Positions 50,595 through 61,691 of a stretch of 64,000 bases of DNA are shown piece after piece. Both the position numbers and the translations under genes were made by a program. Source of the DNA: Limonium bicolor. Its lineage: Eukaryota > Streptophyta > Magnoliopsida > Caryophyllales > Plumbaginaceae. Below the pieces are notes generated by a model that worked only from the letters and a program-made list of their open reading frames with translations, ran no database searches and had not been told where the DNA came from. Location of the stretch: contig CM041779.1 of NCBI GenBank assembly GCA_023374045.1, positions 149,979,485-150,043,484 of the forward strand. The letters run 5' to 3'. Within the stretch, counting starts at the first letter, position 1; the number at the start of each line of letters is the position of its first letter.

Positions 50595-53220
50595 AAAGAT
50601 CTAGTTTCTCACCCTTTTCTTTGGAAAGGACAATCCCATAGTTTAATGTTACCTTGATGTAACAAAGAGCGTGAAGGGTTGCCTGCATATAGACATCACT
50701 AGGATTCTGCATAAACTGACTTAGGACTTGTACGGTGAAGCTAATATCAGGGCGTGTGTTTGACAAGTAGTTTAGCTTGCCCACCAAGATGCCTATAAAT
50801 TGTAGGATCATCCAAGGATGTGCCATCAGTGTGCAATAGTGATTTGCCTACCACCATAGGACCCGTAGTTGCCTTCTTGGTTTCACAATCATATTCTTTG
50901 AGTAAATCCGTACAAAACTTACGTTGAGAAAGAACATAGCCATGTGGAGTGCGAACAAACTCTATGCCCAAGAAATAGTGCAATGTACCAAGAACTTTGA
51001 TTTTGAAGTCATCGTCTAGAGCATGCTTGAGACGATCTATTTTTTATTGGTTGTTACCAATAACCAGCATATCATCCACATATATGGCCACAAATAGATA
51101 CCCATTATTGCACTTCTTGTAAAACAGGGAGTGATCATTCTTTGACTGAAAGAAACCAAGGATGTGAATAAAATGAGCTAACTTGGAAAACCACTGTCGG
51201 GATGCCTGCTTCAACCCATACAAAGATTTCTTCAAAGACAAGCCTTGTTTTTACCAGAAACCTCAAGACCCGGTGGTATTTTCATGTAGACTTCTTCATC
51301 AAGGTCTCCATGTAAAAAGACATTATTGACATCAAGCTGATTTATAATCCAACCTCCATTCAAGGCAACTGTGATGAGAATGTGTATAGTTATCATTTTA
51401 ACTACCGGAGAAAAGGTTTCATGATAGTTAAGGCCGTGGCGTTGAGTAAAACCCTTTGCCACTAACCGTGCCTTATATCTTTCCAATGCGCCATCTGATT
51501 TGAGCTTAATCCGATAAACCCATTTACAACCCACAAGTTTCTTTCCCTTAGGGGAGTAACAATACTCCATGTGTTGTTATCTTCCAAGGCTCGTATTTCC
51601 TTTTGCATGGCTTCATTCCAATGCGCATGAAGAATAACCTCTTTGTAGCTCGCAGGTTCTTCTTCATGCACACCGTGCGCTATGAAACTTGTAGAGAGAA
51701 AAGCTTTGGATGTGCTTGGTCGAGCATCAGTCAAACTTTCATATTCTGAAAGGAGATTTTCATTTGTTGTTTAACGATATATTTTGTCATTAAGAATCTC
51801 GTGGAACGCTGGATTGTAAATGTAATCCTCCAAATAATTAGGCTTATGGATTTCCCTACTGGATCGTCGAAGACCAGGGGCAACGTTGTCGAACGGGGCA
51901 TCGAATTCTGATTGGGCCGGGGAGTCACAAGGCCCATCTGCATGTGGACTGGGTGAATGCGGCACTCATTTATTAGACAGCAACTCGTCATCATACCACA
52001 TAGGTATGGATGAACCGAGATTGTCATGCTGATCTTCATACGTGGAAGATAATAATGTTATCCTGGCGGTGACTTGAATGGATAGACCCGAGTGTGAAAT
52101 TTTACATCTCTACAAACTTCGACCTTGTTAGTTTCCAGACATAGAACTATATGCCCTTTTCTTCTAGGATCAACTCCCAAATACACACAAGCTTGTGCTC
52201 TAGGACAGAATTTGCCTGCTTTCACTCCTACGATGGTCTTATAACAAATGCAGCCAAACGACTTAATGGCATCATAATTTGGCTTTGCTTTATACAAACA
52301 CTCAAAAGGTGTTTGTCCTTTCAAGGCCTTAGTAGGAAGCTGATTGACCAAATACGTGGCATACAAAATGCATTCTCCCTAATAAACAAGTGGCACACTA
52401 GACTGGAAAAAAAGCCCTGGCTGTTTCAAATTGTCTTGTAACCATTTTAATGAAACCAACTATGGTCTGCCAAGCATCAGCCTTTTGTTTTAAGAGGTGA
52501 ACCCAAGTAGTTCTCGTATAGTCATCAACAAAACACATGAAGTACTTGTAGCGGTTATAAGTAGTAACCTTAAACGGACCTCATACGTCAATGTGAAGCA
52601 TTTCAAATGTGTGCTTCATTTTAATCTCTGAATTTGGAAAAGGAAGGCGTTGAGCTCTAGATTTATAACAAACATCACACGCATAATCTGGAGAAAAATC
52701 ATTGTCCTTTATAAGATCCATTTTTACAAGTTTGTGAAACGGCACATGACCCAAACGGACATGTAACTCCTCTGTTTGTGGACTCATTACAGAAATCAGC
52801 CCTAAACTCTTATTTCTAACTGCTTCATTTGGCCCAAAGTAAGACGCCGCACTTTGTGTGTCCAAGATATAAAGACTGTCTCGGCCCAATCCAATTCTTT
52901 CAGTTGTCCCCGACAAACGACCCTAAACAAAACAATGATGAGCATTGAATGTCAATCTACAATCAAATTGTTTTGCCATTTTTTGTACTGAAGCCAAATT
53001 GAACATGAAATATGGAATGTATAATACTTCTCTCAACCAGACATTGTCACCAAATCGTATATCGCCAGTCATACACATAGTTTGTGGTCTACCATCAGGG
53101 AGAATTACAGTTCGATTGTACCCTAAATTCTTCTAGTTTTCGAACAGATCATGAGCCTTGGACATATGGTGCGTAGCCCCTGAATCCAACATCACTTGCC
53201 AGCAAAATTATCTCAAGTTC
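50595..53220 (-). pseudogene. Copia integrase and reverse transcriptase segments
   Basis: From high to low coordinates: the integrase zinc motif (RLGHVPFHKL, then CDVC) near 52.7-52.8 kb, and an integrase core interrupted by TGA after HIDV (52581-52583). A further segment carries YLVNQLPTKALKGQTPFEC (52.3 kb). The reverse transcriptase follows, with [12 protein letters not shown] and [10 protein letters not shown] near 51.5 kb, the catalytic YVDDM near 51.06 kb, and SLYGLKQASRQW near 51.2 kb. Stops and frame changes separate the pieces. The frame ends at the A3 insertion. Confidence 0.9.
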
Positions 53221-53459
53221 GTTTGCTCATGAAACAAAGATTAAAAATACAGGGTGGTTAGATAATACCTGAAAAATTGCAGAAACCAGCATCTTCTGAT
53301 TTTACGCTTTGACTGCTGCTGGCTTTGATTAACTCAGAAATATGTTGTAGTTGGCGTGGTGTAAAGCCATCATCAGAGGGACCCTTTTCTTCTATAGGTT
53401 GTTCATAGCCACCAACTAGATTGGCGTAAGTCTTTTTCTTCTTGGGAAGAATCTTGTCT

Positions 53460-54410
53460 CTACCATGGAGGAGGTAGCACTATGCAATGCGAACACTTCT
53501 GCCATTGATAACAATCCTCCATGTTATGACCTTGTTTCTTACAATAATTACATAAACCCTTTTTTCGGTCAAATCCTTCTCCCTTTCTGAAATTAGGGTT
53601 CCTTGAGCCTGAGCCTTCGTTTACACCAATTCCTGAATTGCTAGAGTAAAAACTCATTCCTTATTCCTTTCGATTGCGGGTTCCCCTTTGTTTCTCATCA
53701 TGTATAACTAGGGAGAAAGCTTTCTCAAGCCCTGGCGTTGGTTTCATGGCAAGTATTTGCCCTCTGATGGAAACGAACTCTGGATTTAACCCCATTAAGA
53801 ATTAGTTGAGCTTTTCCTCTTCTCTCTGTCGTTTGACCATCTCTTTTGCCTCGCGAGTGCACCTGCCACAAACACAAGTTGGCGGGGGTCGAGTGAGTTC
53901 TAGTTCACCCCAAATCTGCTTGAGTTTGGGGAAATGATCGATTACCGTATCATCTCCTTGCCTCAATTTGTGTAAGTCTTGGCGAAGACCATGGATAGTC
54001 GCCAGGTTTTCTTGCTCAAATCTTTAACATAATGTATCCCATACTTCCTTCGGGTTATCATAATACATCACACTTTGAGCTAATTTCGACTCTATTGAGT
54101 TTGTCTACCAAGAAACAACGAGGGAATTGGAGCGTTCCTAGGCTGAAAAACGAACAGAATCTGATTCGCTGGACTTCTTGATGCTTCCAGTGATGAAACC
54201 ATGCTTGTTCTTGGCCTTGAGAGCCATCACCATCCCCCATTTCCAACCTAGGAATCCAGTCCCGTTAAATTTCGGCACCAGACTCAATCCGGGTTGCTCA
54301 AACGCGTGCACATACAAGGGATCGCTCACTTCTATGGGGTTGCTGTTGGAAGAACCCGTTTTTTCTGAAACAATCTTCTTTCCAGTATTATCGTTGGCCA
54401 TGTTGATCAA
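53460..54410 (-). pseudogene. Copia gag segment
   Basis: It starts with MINMANDNTGKK at 54410, then LVPKFNGTGFLGWKW and MALKAKNKHGFI, the usual copia gag N-terminus. A CCHC zinc knuckle (CNYCKKQGHNMEDC) is near 53.55 kb. The frame breaks at about 54138 and again further on. Confidence 0.85.
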
Positions 54411-54451
54411 AAGAGAAAAGGGGACAAAAAAGAGTTATTTGCTCTCCCGGA

Positions 54452-54463
54452 GCTCTGATACCA
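54452..54463 (-). other. Copia primer-binding site (tRNA-Met type)
   Basis: On the - strand TGGTATCAGAGC follows the LTR end without a spacer, the standard plant copia primer site complementary to the initiator tRNA-Met 3' end. Confidence 0.9.
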
Positions 54464-54708
54464 TGTTGGAAAGTGAAGTATGCGTAGAGGCAAGGAAGAA
54501 GAACGTTGCGGGGAAAATGATTTTTATTATGTACATTAATCAGAACTTGCCATCTATCTTTATACAACCAAAGATAAAGACTAGTTACGAAAAATCGGCA
54601 GATTATCTAAACAATATTATATTTTACATAGAATCAATCCTAACAACAAACGTGGACTCTAATAACAAATGTGGGTTGCTCAATATAAATGGATTATCCA
54701 GCCCAATA
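54464..54708 (-). repeat. Copia 5' LTR
   Basis: 245 bp, TATTGGGCTGG..TTTCCAACA on the - strand. It is similar to the 3' LTR but with several substitutions and small indels, so the element is not recent. Confidence 0.9.
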
Positions 54709-54713
54709 CACCT

Positions 54714-54836
54714 TTGGGTGGTAAATGAAGATCCATGTGTGGGATCTATGTAGAATGCGTCACAATCACTTTCCATAAGCCATTTAAGGATAAGTCTTTC
54801 ACTTTCAGCAAAATAATATTCTCCTCCTAACTTCAT
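54714..54836 (-). CDS. Small unrecognised ORF at the copia insertion site
   Basis: The frame MKLGGEYYFAESERLI.. begins at 54836, right after a TTCATTAG that would serve as a splice acceptor. It reads to the copia boundary. Across the empty site (removing copia and one CACCT) it would continue about ten codons into 41004-40979 before a stop. No family recognised. It could be an exon tail broken by copia, or chance. Confidence 0.2.
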
Positions 54837-55052
54837 CTAATGAAGACAATTCTTACCAAGACAAACCTAAAGTATGTATGTATGGTGAACATTAATGTAC
54901 CTCTAATTATAAATCCAACATATTATTTCTTCACACGCGTACATGCAACATGTACGCATTCGTACAAGTACAAGATTTGGTGAGATCACAGTAACACAGG
55001 ATAGAGTAGCCGGTCATGTGTTCTTGATCTAAACATTCTCCATATTTAAGTA

Positions 55053-55165
55053 CACTAGTACAAAACATGGCATTTTCGGTGCACCATTTATGACGGTTTT
55101 AACCATATTGCCGAAAAGGAGTGAGAGAAAGAACAATCTCGGTGGTTCCTACATTACAACCGCCG
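55053..55165 (+). mobile_element. CACTA transposon terminus (CACTAGTACAAAA) with subterminal repeats
   Basis: CACTA begins at 55053, preceded by GTA as a possible 3-bp duplication. Within 110 bp there are CATTTTCGG, ACGGTTTT..TTGCCGAAAA and CTCGGTGGTTCCTAC..AACCGCCGAAAA, the same repeat family as 58085-58290. The GC-rich leader-like stretch that follows would suit a 5' end, so it may belong to a second element facing the - strand one. Confidence 0.7.
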
Positions 55166-56269
55166 AAAATCCGTTTTTATTTCTCCCCCTTCAGACTCCC
55201 TCGACCTAAACACCCGCATCGTGCCCTTACACACAACAGCGAGAGAGAGTATGACAGTTTCGCCACCGGAATTGCCACCCCCTTTGCTCGCCACCTTCGC
55301 CACCACCAGTTATGTTCGCTGTCGCCTCCAGCCGCTCAATCGCCTCCGTCATCCAGCCATTGTCGCCCTCTGTTCGTGCCAGCCTACAGAGTCGACTGAA
55401 CTGAACAAAAGAGGTATTTCCTCTTTGTTTTCATACAAATTTTTGCTAAATTAGGGCTGCAGTGTTTGTTGTGGTATGTCTATTGAGTGAATAACATATG
55501 CATGATTGGTGATTTGAGATGTTCAAAATTGGTGAAATTTGTGAAACAAAACATGTGCAAGGAAGGTGTTCGACAAAATGCGTGTATGCGATTTCAAGTG
55601 TTTTTGGCTAGATTGTCATAAGTAATTGATATTCCCTCCTTTTTAAAATGTAAGTCATTTTGGAGATCAAACTAGACTGAAAAATAATCTAAATTCATCC
55701 CTAAAACGACTTACATTAAAAAATAGGAGATAGTACATAAATATAATCGATGATTAATTAACCATATAGAAACAATGTTAAGGGTTAAAATGAACAATAA
55801 TATTGTCCGATTCTTGAACAAAACATATGATATATAGAACTGTAAAATGAATGTTAATATTGTTTGTTTCCTGTCATTTGATACAAAGTAAATGTTAATA
55901 TTGTTCGCCCTCGTCCTCTTCGAACAAAATTAACAGAGCGCTCCACCTTCACCAAAATCGTCACCAAATCGCCACCTTTCTCTTGCCCCCGTGCACCGCC
56001 GTCACTCGTTACTGTTCGCCGCTGTCGTCACCATTGTCTTCAATTTAGGTTAGTATATTGGTCGAATTTTATACTACACATTCTTGTTAAATTATATATT
56101 AATTTGTTGTTTCAATGTATTTGTTGATTGATTTAAGTGATTTGGAGTGTATTCGACTAGATGATTTGATTGAAACTGTTAAATTGAGTCATTTTTACAA
56201 AATCATGGCATGCCCGTAATATATTCGATAAAACTACTCTACGAATGTCAGTGACTTATTTTATTTACA
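55166..56269. other. CACTA-internal leader-like DNA
   Basis: Two patches rich in CGCC, CACC and TCGCC (55180-55400 and 55920-56045) resemble 5' untranslated leaders, each ending near a GGT donor-like site. The short open frames there have no recognisable domain. A small Stowaway-like MITE lies between them. Confidence 0.35.
55633..55733. mobile_element. Short Stowaway-like MITE
   Basis: The inverted ends CCCTCCTTTTTAAAATGTAAGTC and its complement near 55707-55730 are bordered by TA. About 100 bp, with degraded tips. Confidence 0.65.
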
Positions 56270-56425
56270 AAATCATTACTGCCTCAAATGTATATGGCTC
56301 ATTGTGCTATTTTATTACTCATTAAGTTATGATCAGTATATAGATCTATCCAACTACGTAATGCCCACTTAGACTGACATTTTTAATCTTTTTTTTTAGC
56401 TTCAATTTCTTTGCAAATTATGATG
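56270..56425 (+). repeat. Dispersed repeat copy 2
   Basis: It matches 40795-41000 by eye, including AATGCCCACTTAGA and AGCTTCAATTTCTTTGCAAAT, with scattered substitutions. Confidence 0.65.
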
Positions 56426-57324
56426 ACAAAAAAAGGAAAATTTCATGAAATGTCACTATATTTTTGGCTAATTTATTAAATGCCCTCCAAAAAATAAAGT
56501 CATGAAATGTCACTATATTTTTGTAAAAGTTCATGAAATGTCACTATGTCATTTATAAAAAAAAGACGAAAATACCTCTATCAGTTAACAAAGTACTTTT
56601 AAAGTTCACAATATACTTCTAAGTGGAAAATTTTCACTAAAATTCACAAAAAATAAATCAAAATACTACTAAAATATTGATAAATATAAAAAAATATTTA
56701 AAATATTATAAAAATATATACAAATTTGTAAAATAAAATAAAGGGAAAATTCACAATATATCCCTGTTTTTTTTAATTCACAATATATCACTTTTTTGAA
56801 ACTGTGTCACAATACACCCTTATTTTCTTTGTTAATTCACAAAATGCCCCTTTTTACTAACAACCGTCAAATGCTCCAGTAACCTCCCCTAGAAAATGAC
56901 TCTTTCAAAAACATAACTTATACCAATTAAGTACCATAACTAGTACCAATTAATTATCATAATTTGTACCATACATTTTCAAATTATTTTTTTATCAATT
57001 TAATTTTCATTCAAAATAAATTATAATATGTCATAAAATCATATGCAAAGTAATCTAAATTAAAAAAATCAACTTTCCAAATATTAGTTAAAAAATATAA
57101 AATAATTTATTTTAAATAAATAATTTAAATTGGTAGAAAAAATAATTTTAAAATATATGATAATTAATTAGTTAAATTATGGTACTATATTGGTCTAAGT
57201 TGGTAGAAAAATTGGTATAAATTATGTGTTTAAAACTCTATATTCTTTTTGTCGTACTAATTATTTTTGAAAAAATCTAAAAAATATTTACTCTTTTTTA
57301 ATAAAATACGATATTATAATATAT
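56426..57324. other. AT-rich stretch, no gene
   Basis: Very AT-rich, with direct repeats of TCATGAAATGTCACTATATTTTTG near 56443 and 56500, and short ACAATATA phrases. Nothing coding. Confidence 0.4.
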
Positions 57325-57785
57325 GCTTTGCATTGGCTCTCAACTCAAGTATATATCCTTGTCTCTCTTATTAATATCATTGCCTTTTTTTCTTTTCCCT
57401 CGTTAGTTATTAATTCCTGCATTATTTCTTTTTTATTTCTTGCTTTGTGAGCTCCGTTCGTCTTTTACTTTCACACTATTAATTTTCTTTATTGCTACTA
57501 ATTAGCTAATTTTGTCTTTTCTTTCCCTTTTTTATATATAAGTCGTCTTTTCCTTTTTATTTAGCATGTTAGTTCCTATATATTATATATATAAAAAAGA
57601 GACTGCCTAAAATGTATATGGGTCATTGCGTTATTCTATCACTCGGTAAGGTTTGGTATATCTATTATCAGTATATTACTGTACTAGTTTCAAAGTGAAT
57701 CCAACCTTAGTACAATGAAATTTATCCCTCTTCCAGTCCGTTGATATATATAGAACTAGCCAATACTAGGTAATGCCCACTTAAA
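57325..57785 (+). repeat. Dispersed repeat copy 3
   Basis: About 460 bp alignable with 40535-40960 almost end to end, with small indels. Same order and orientation. Confidence 0.75.
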
Positions 57786-58084
57786 CAGTTATTGCTATGA
57801 AATATGAAAGACATATATATATGCTCATATGACATTTTTGGAAAATGGTTACAACACATCAAAAATGCACTCTAAAGAAAAAAAAGATAAGGAATAAGGG
57901 TATTGATAAAAGAGTACTGTACTAGCCTAAGATAACATTAGGTAAATAGCGGTCATTATCCACTTACATATCTTTAGGTTGAATATAATGGTGAAGATCG
58001 ACGAGAGGCAAACGATGTTAAGAGAAGGACTTGAATTTTTAATTGAGTAATCAATGTGAGCCACAAAAAAAAAGTCTATCCTTA

Positions 58085-58290
58085 TTTTCGGCGGTTCCTA
58101 AATAATAAACCGTCAAAAATATGAACTAGTAAAGGGTGAAAATATGTAAAATAACCAGGCCATTTTCGGCAGCTTCTACTAAGAACCATTGAAAGTTTGT
58201 AGGAACCAGATCTTTTTCAGCGGTTTTTTTTTCTTAAGAACCGCTGAAAAAAGCCTTATTTTTACCTATTTTCGGCGGTTCGTAGAAGGA
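58085..58290. repeat. CACTA subterminal hairpin repeats (TTTTCGGCGGTT family)
   Basis: Four units pair TTTTCGGCGGTT or TTTTCAGCGGTT with AACCGCTGAAAA or AACCGTCAAAA across short loops. They lie 3' of the - strand Ulp1 coding region, as in the element at 1-2232, though the repeat sequence differs. Confidence 0.75.
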
Positions 58291-58630
58291 ACACCAAAAA
58301 AATTTGTTATTTTTTCTCGTTTTTGTTTATAATCCCTCATATGTCACAAAACCTGTAAATATGCATCTAGATATATCCATACATCTTTCTACATCACATG
58401 GTAGAGGATGTCATCACTCTTTGTAACAAAATTGTCAAAATATCAAAATAATGATGAATTGGTCATAAATGACCATATACCACATTTTAAATGGTCACAA
58501 ATGATCATATACATACACAACTACCCAAATGTTCACTATTGTACTCAAAATGGTCATCTTTCACAATCTATCTAGGCATAAAAGTCTATACAAAGTTCTA
58601 AATAACAATTCAAAAAAAACCAAGTGAAAA

Positions 58631-60220
58631 TCAAACCAAATTCATGTAGATGAACTTCGCCCAATCCTCTAGCATATAGTTGACGATTTCTTCGGTATAT
58701 TCTCCAACACTAGATAAAACCTTTGAAAAAACAAAATAAGACAAAATTAGTTAATCATTTAAAAATTACATTAGTAGTTGAAAAATAAATATAACTTTGA
58801 CATACTTGTTCTAACGGATCCACCATCTCACCAAATAGGGTGACTATGTCATGCATATACCTCATGACATAATACCCACACTCCAAACTCCTAGGTTGAC
58901 GTGGACACTTAAACACAAAAAAACAAACAAAGTAATTACATAAGACATTTTGTTAGTGATGACAACCTATCAATGATAAACAAAGTAAGTGATGACGCAA
59001 GTACCTTCACTGAACTCTAAGGGATGACACCTCTTAACCTTACACCAAACTCTATCATCATAACACTTTGATATACACTGCACAATAAAATCAAATTAAA
59101 AGAGTTGAAATACATAAAGAAGTGGTTCATAATGTACTTACACGCTAAGGTGTGGCTTTATTTTGATGTTTTTTAATGTCTGATCTGCAGCGGATCAAGA
59201 AATAGTACCAGCGCACGATCCAGACATAACACTAGTAGAACCCAATGACCACTATGTAATACCAAAACACTAACATGTCATTATAATGTCAAAATCAATA
59301 ACTACAACATTTATTCAATTAAAATGATAAACAAAAGTTATTACCTTTGATGATATGGTAGCATAAGATATTTATTTTTCGCTTTGATGTTGTTAATGAT
59401 CGCACGCTGCAAGTAGTCCTTACAAGACTCTGTACCACACTTTAAAGCAGTGTATGACGCTCTTTCAGGACACAAAAATCCATACTAGGTAAGGGAAAAA
59501 GACTATTTTTTATGTAAAAACCTGTTCAAAAATTAAAAGATATAATAATTAACATTGTTTCAGGACATCAATTTATAAATTAATTATAAAACTAATACTT
59601 ACAGAATGCATCACTACGATAGGCACCCATCCAGATTTCAAGATGTCCTTCACATCGGTTGTCCACATGTCGACTTCTACACCGTTTGGGTAATGTAGAA
59701 GGTCATCATCAAAGCTGAGCATGATAGAATTTCTGCCCTCTGGGAAGTCACGAATTATTTCATGCAAGTATTTCATGTTTGACCCCTAGTGTGTATATAT
59801 GGAATCATTCACCAAGTTTTCTTTTTGAACAACATTGGTGGATGATTTTTATTCAAAAGATTTATTCTTTGACTTCTTTTTCTTAGGAGATCCAGATTTC
59901 TTTTTTAATGTCTATTTACAACCGACATACAACACTAGTCATGGACTGAGCATCCGTATATACTATATTCATATAATAAACTATGATAACTATACTAGTG
60001 GTTTATATTAGGCGTACCTTCACACACTTCTGAATCAGACGAGCAGACCACTGAACAAATGCACCCTTTATAGACCGAACCGTGTTGTACTCGTGCTGAG
60101 GTACTGGGAGCTCTAGATCAGGACATTGATAATTCGGTTCGTCCACAGAGACTCTCCCATGATAAGGCTGTAGTGGCATTCCCTAGGTCCTGTCATTCAG
60201 GCCTGATGAGTACACCCATC
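58631..60220 (-). pseudogene. CACTA Ulp1-like protease, frameshifted copy
   Basis: Exons on the - strand include ALKCGTESCKDYLQRAI near 59.43 kb, an exon from 59251 with the His motif GHWVLLVLCLD and FLDPL, one at 58907-58806 with the Cys motif CPRQPRSLECGYYVMRYM, and a last exon 58720-58631 ending in NLV then TGA. Exon borders match the copy at 1-1661 (for example PYHQ at the splice). After FLDPL the frame meets a stop, but the next frame continues sensibly to a donor near 59139, so a one-base frameshift is likely. Probably dead. Confidence 0.75.
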
Positions 60221-60239
60221 CTTCTACGACAGAGACTCT

Positions 60240-61190
60240 CACATATATCTTAATTGTTGTATGGGAGCAGGAGGTTACAGTTTATCAGATCCTATAATTT
60301 CATCAGATTAATAGATGATGGAAATACGAAATATGTAATAAAAGATGTGACAAGTAATAAAACAGTTAAAGATATCAAAAATTACCTATACATATGTGTA
60401 AGGATACTGGTCATTGGACTCGACGCTTGTGTACAACCCGGCAGGAGTAGCATCGTCATTGCTTGGAATGAGGGATGATCATTATAATAGCTGAGGTAAG
60501 AATGATCAGGAGCAGGAGCACATGGCTGGGGTGCACCACTACCCTGATGTATTTCAGCAATGACCTCCTTCTTCCACTGCTCTCTCATGTCATTAATGAC
60601 ACGCATATGCTCCTCATAAGAAACTGTCTGTCCTTGACTACTCCCTTTCCTTGACCCGGGGTTTCCAAAAACTTTTATTATCCCTATGTCAACCCCCCCC
60701 CCCCCCCAAATCCCACTGCTCGGCCTAGATGATCTTTCTTTCCTAGCGCACGAGACAACTGATCATCATGTCAATCAGGAACCCTAGTCCCTTGTGTGAC
60801 TTGCTCATTCAGCTCACCCTTTAGAATTAATGCATAAATGATTTATAATAAATTTTAAGAATGTAAAACTGAAATTTGTAGATAAATTTAGAATTAAAGA
60901 AATGTACTTACCATCTTATCAACAATTTCCTTCATCTTCACGAAGGGATATAGACGTTCTCCAGTTTTCGGGTCTTTCTTAGTACATGAAAGCTTCTAGA
61001 CCATACCTCGTAGCTGGGGCTGATCCAGAGTGCTCATATTCGATGGCAACTCCCCTTCTGTCACCCATTCAGGCACTCTTCTATTAACTCCTTTGGCACC
61101 CAACACGTGACGATATTCATTCTTCTTCACATTCGTTGATTGGGCGTCATAATACTCCTATTATCAAGTAGACATACAATCAAGATGATT
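60240..61190 (-). pseudogene. CACTA transposase-associated upstream coding region
   Basis: - strand frames include NEYRHVLGAKGVNRRVPEWV near 61.08 kb and a coiled-coil-like block with MREQWKKEVIAEI at about 60.56 kb, the order seen in CACTA second-part proteins before the Ulp1 domain. A C-tract of about 14 at 60691 would encode a glycine run. A premature stop follows LRGMV near 61000. LTR A5 interrupts the region at 61197. Confidence 0.55.
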
Positions 61191-61297
61191 AAAAATTGTA
61201 ACACCCCTACTATTAATACATGTTTACTGTCCAATCTCCTTACACGTCAGATACACGCAGCGGGTACTTACTTACGTACAATGGGTGATACAATGCC

Positions 61298-61319
61298 GTT
61301 AGTCACCCACGTGACTAAC
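61298..61319. other. Terminal hairpin of LTR A5
   Basis: GTTAGTCAC, CCAC, GTGACTAAC, identical to A1, 101 bp from the TGTAACACCCC end. Confidence 0.82.
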
Positions 61320-61665
61320 AAGGCTACTACTGCTACATACAGCATCGGTCTGATGGACCGGAATATCCGAGTACTACTTAATACAATACATACTCTCATT
61401 ACATACTGGATACTACAATACTCCATTCGATACATTACTCCATTCAATACAATACTCCACAATTCCGTACAAGATAATACACTACGCATACCGAGTTTAC
61501 TAGGTTCCAAAATCAATACAGTACTTCTCCCCGAATTCATACACACTCACTAGAAGTCAATCTGCTACCCATTCCTCACAAACTAAATACTTCTAATTAC
61601 AAGGCGCGCCACCGGTCTCTTACCTTGACCATATTCGCTCCGGGTACCTGCACACTAAAAATGTT

Positions 61666-61691
61666 CCCCCGAGGGGGTCAGCTTACGCTGA
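61666..61691. other. Conserved double hairpin, LTR A5 copy
   Basis: CCCCC GA GGGGG is followed at once by TCAGC TTAC GCTGA. Same position and order as the other copies but with different stem bases. Confidence 0.72.

Larger units (their letters stand above)
41010..54708 (-). mobile_element. Ty1-copia retrotransposon, degenerate, with nested LTR insertions
   Basis: LTRs lie at 54464-54708 (5') and 41010-41495 (3', enlarged by a MITE). Target duplications CACCT are at 41005-41009 and 54709-54713. The primer-binding site TGGTATCAGAGC abuts the 5' LTR. Order on the - strand is gag, zinc knuckle, integrase, reverse transcriptase, RNase H, the copia order. The pol frame is split between reverse transcriptase and RNase H by LTR A3 (42007-50594). 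Several stops and frameshifts show it is dead. Confidence 0.93.

Noticed and set aside
55121..55454. 92-codon Pro/Arg-rich ORF
   Set aside because: Sits in a CACTA leader-like patch; composition reflects CGCC and CACC repeats; no domain.
59226..59238. CACTAGTAGAA as a CACTA terminus
   Set aside because: It falls inside the Ulp1 exon, encoding part of the conserved HWVLLVLCL motif on the - strand.
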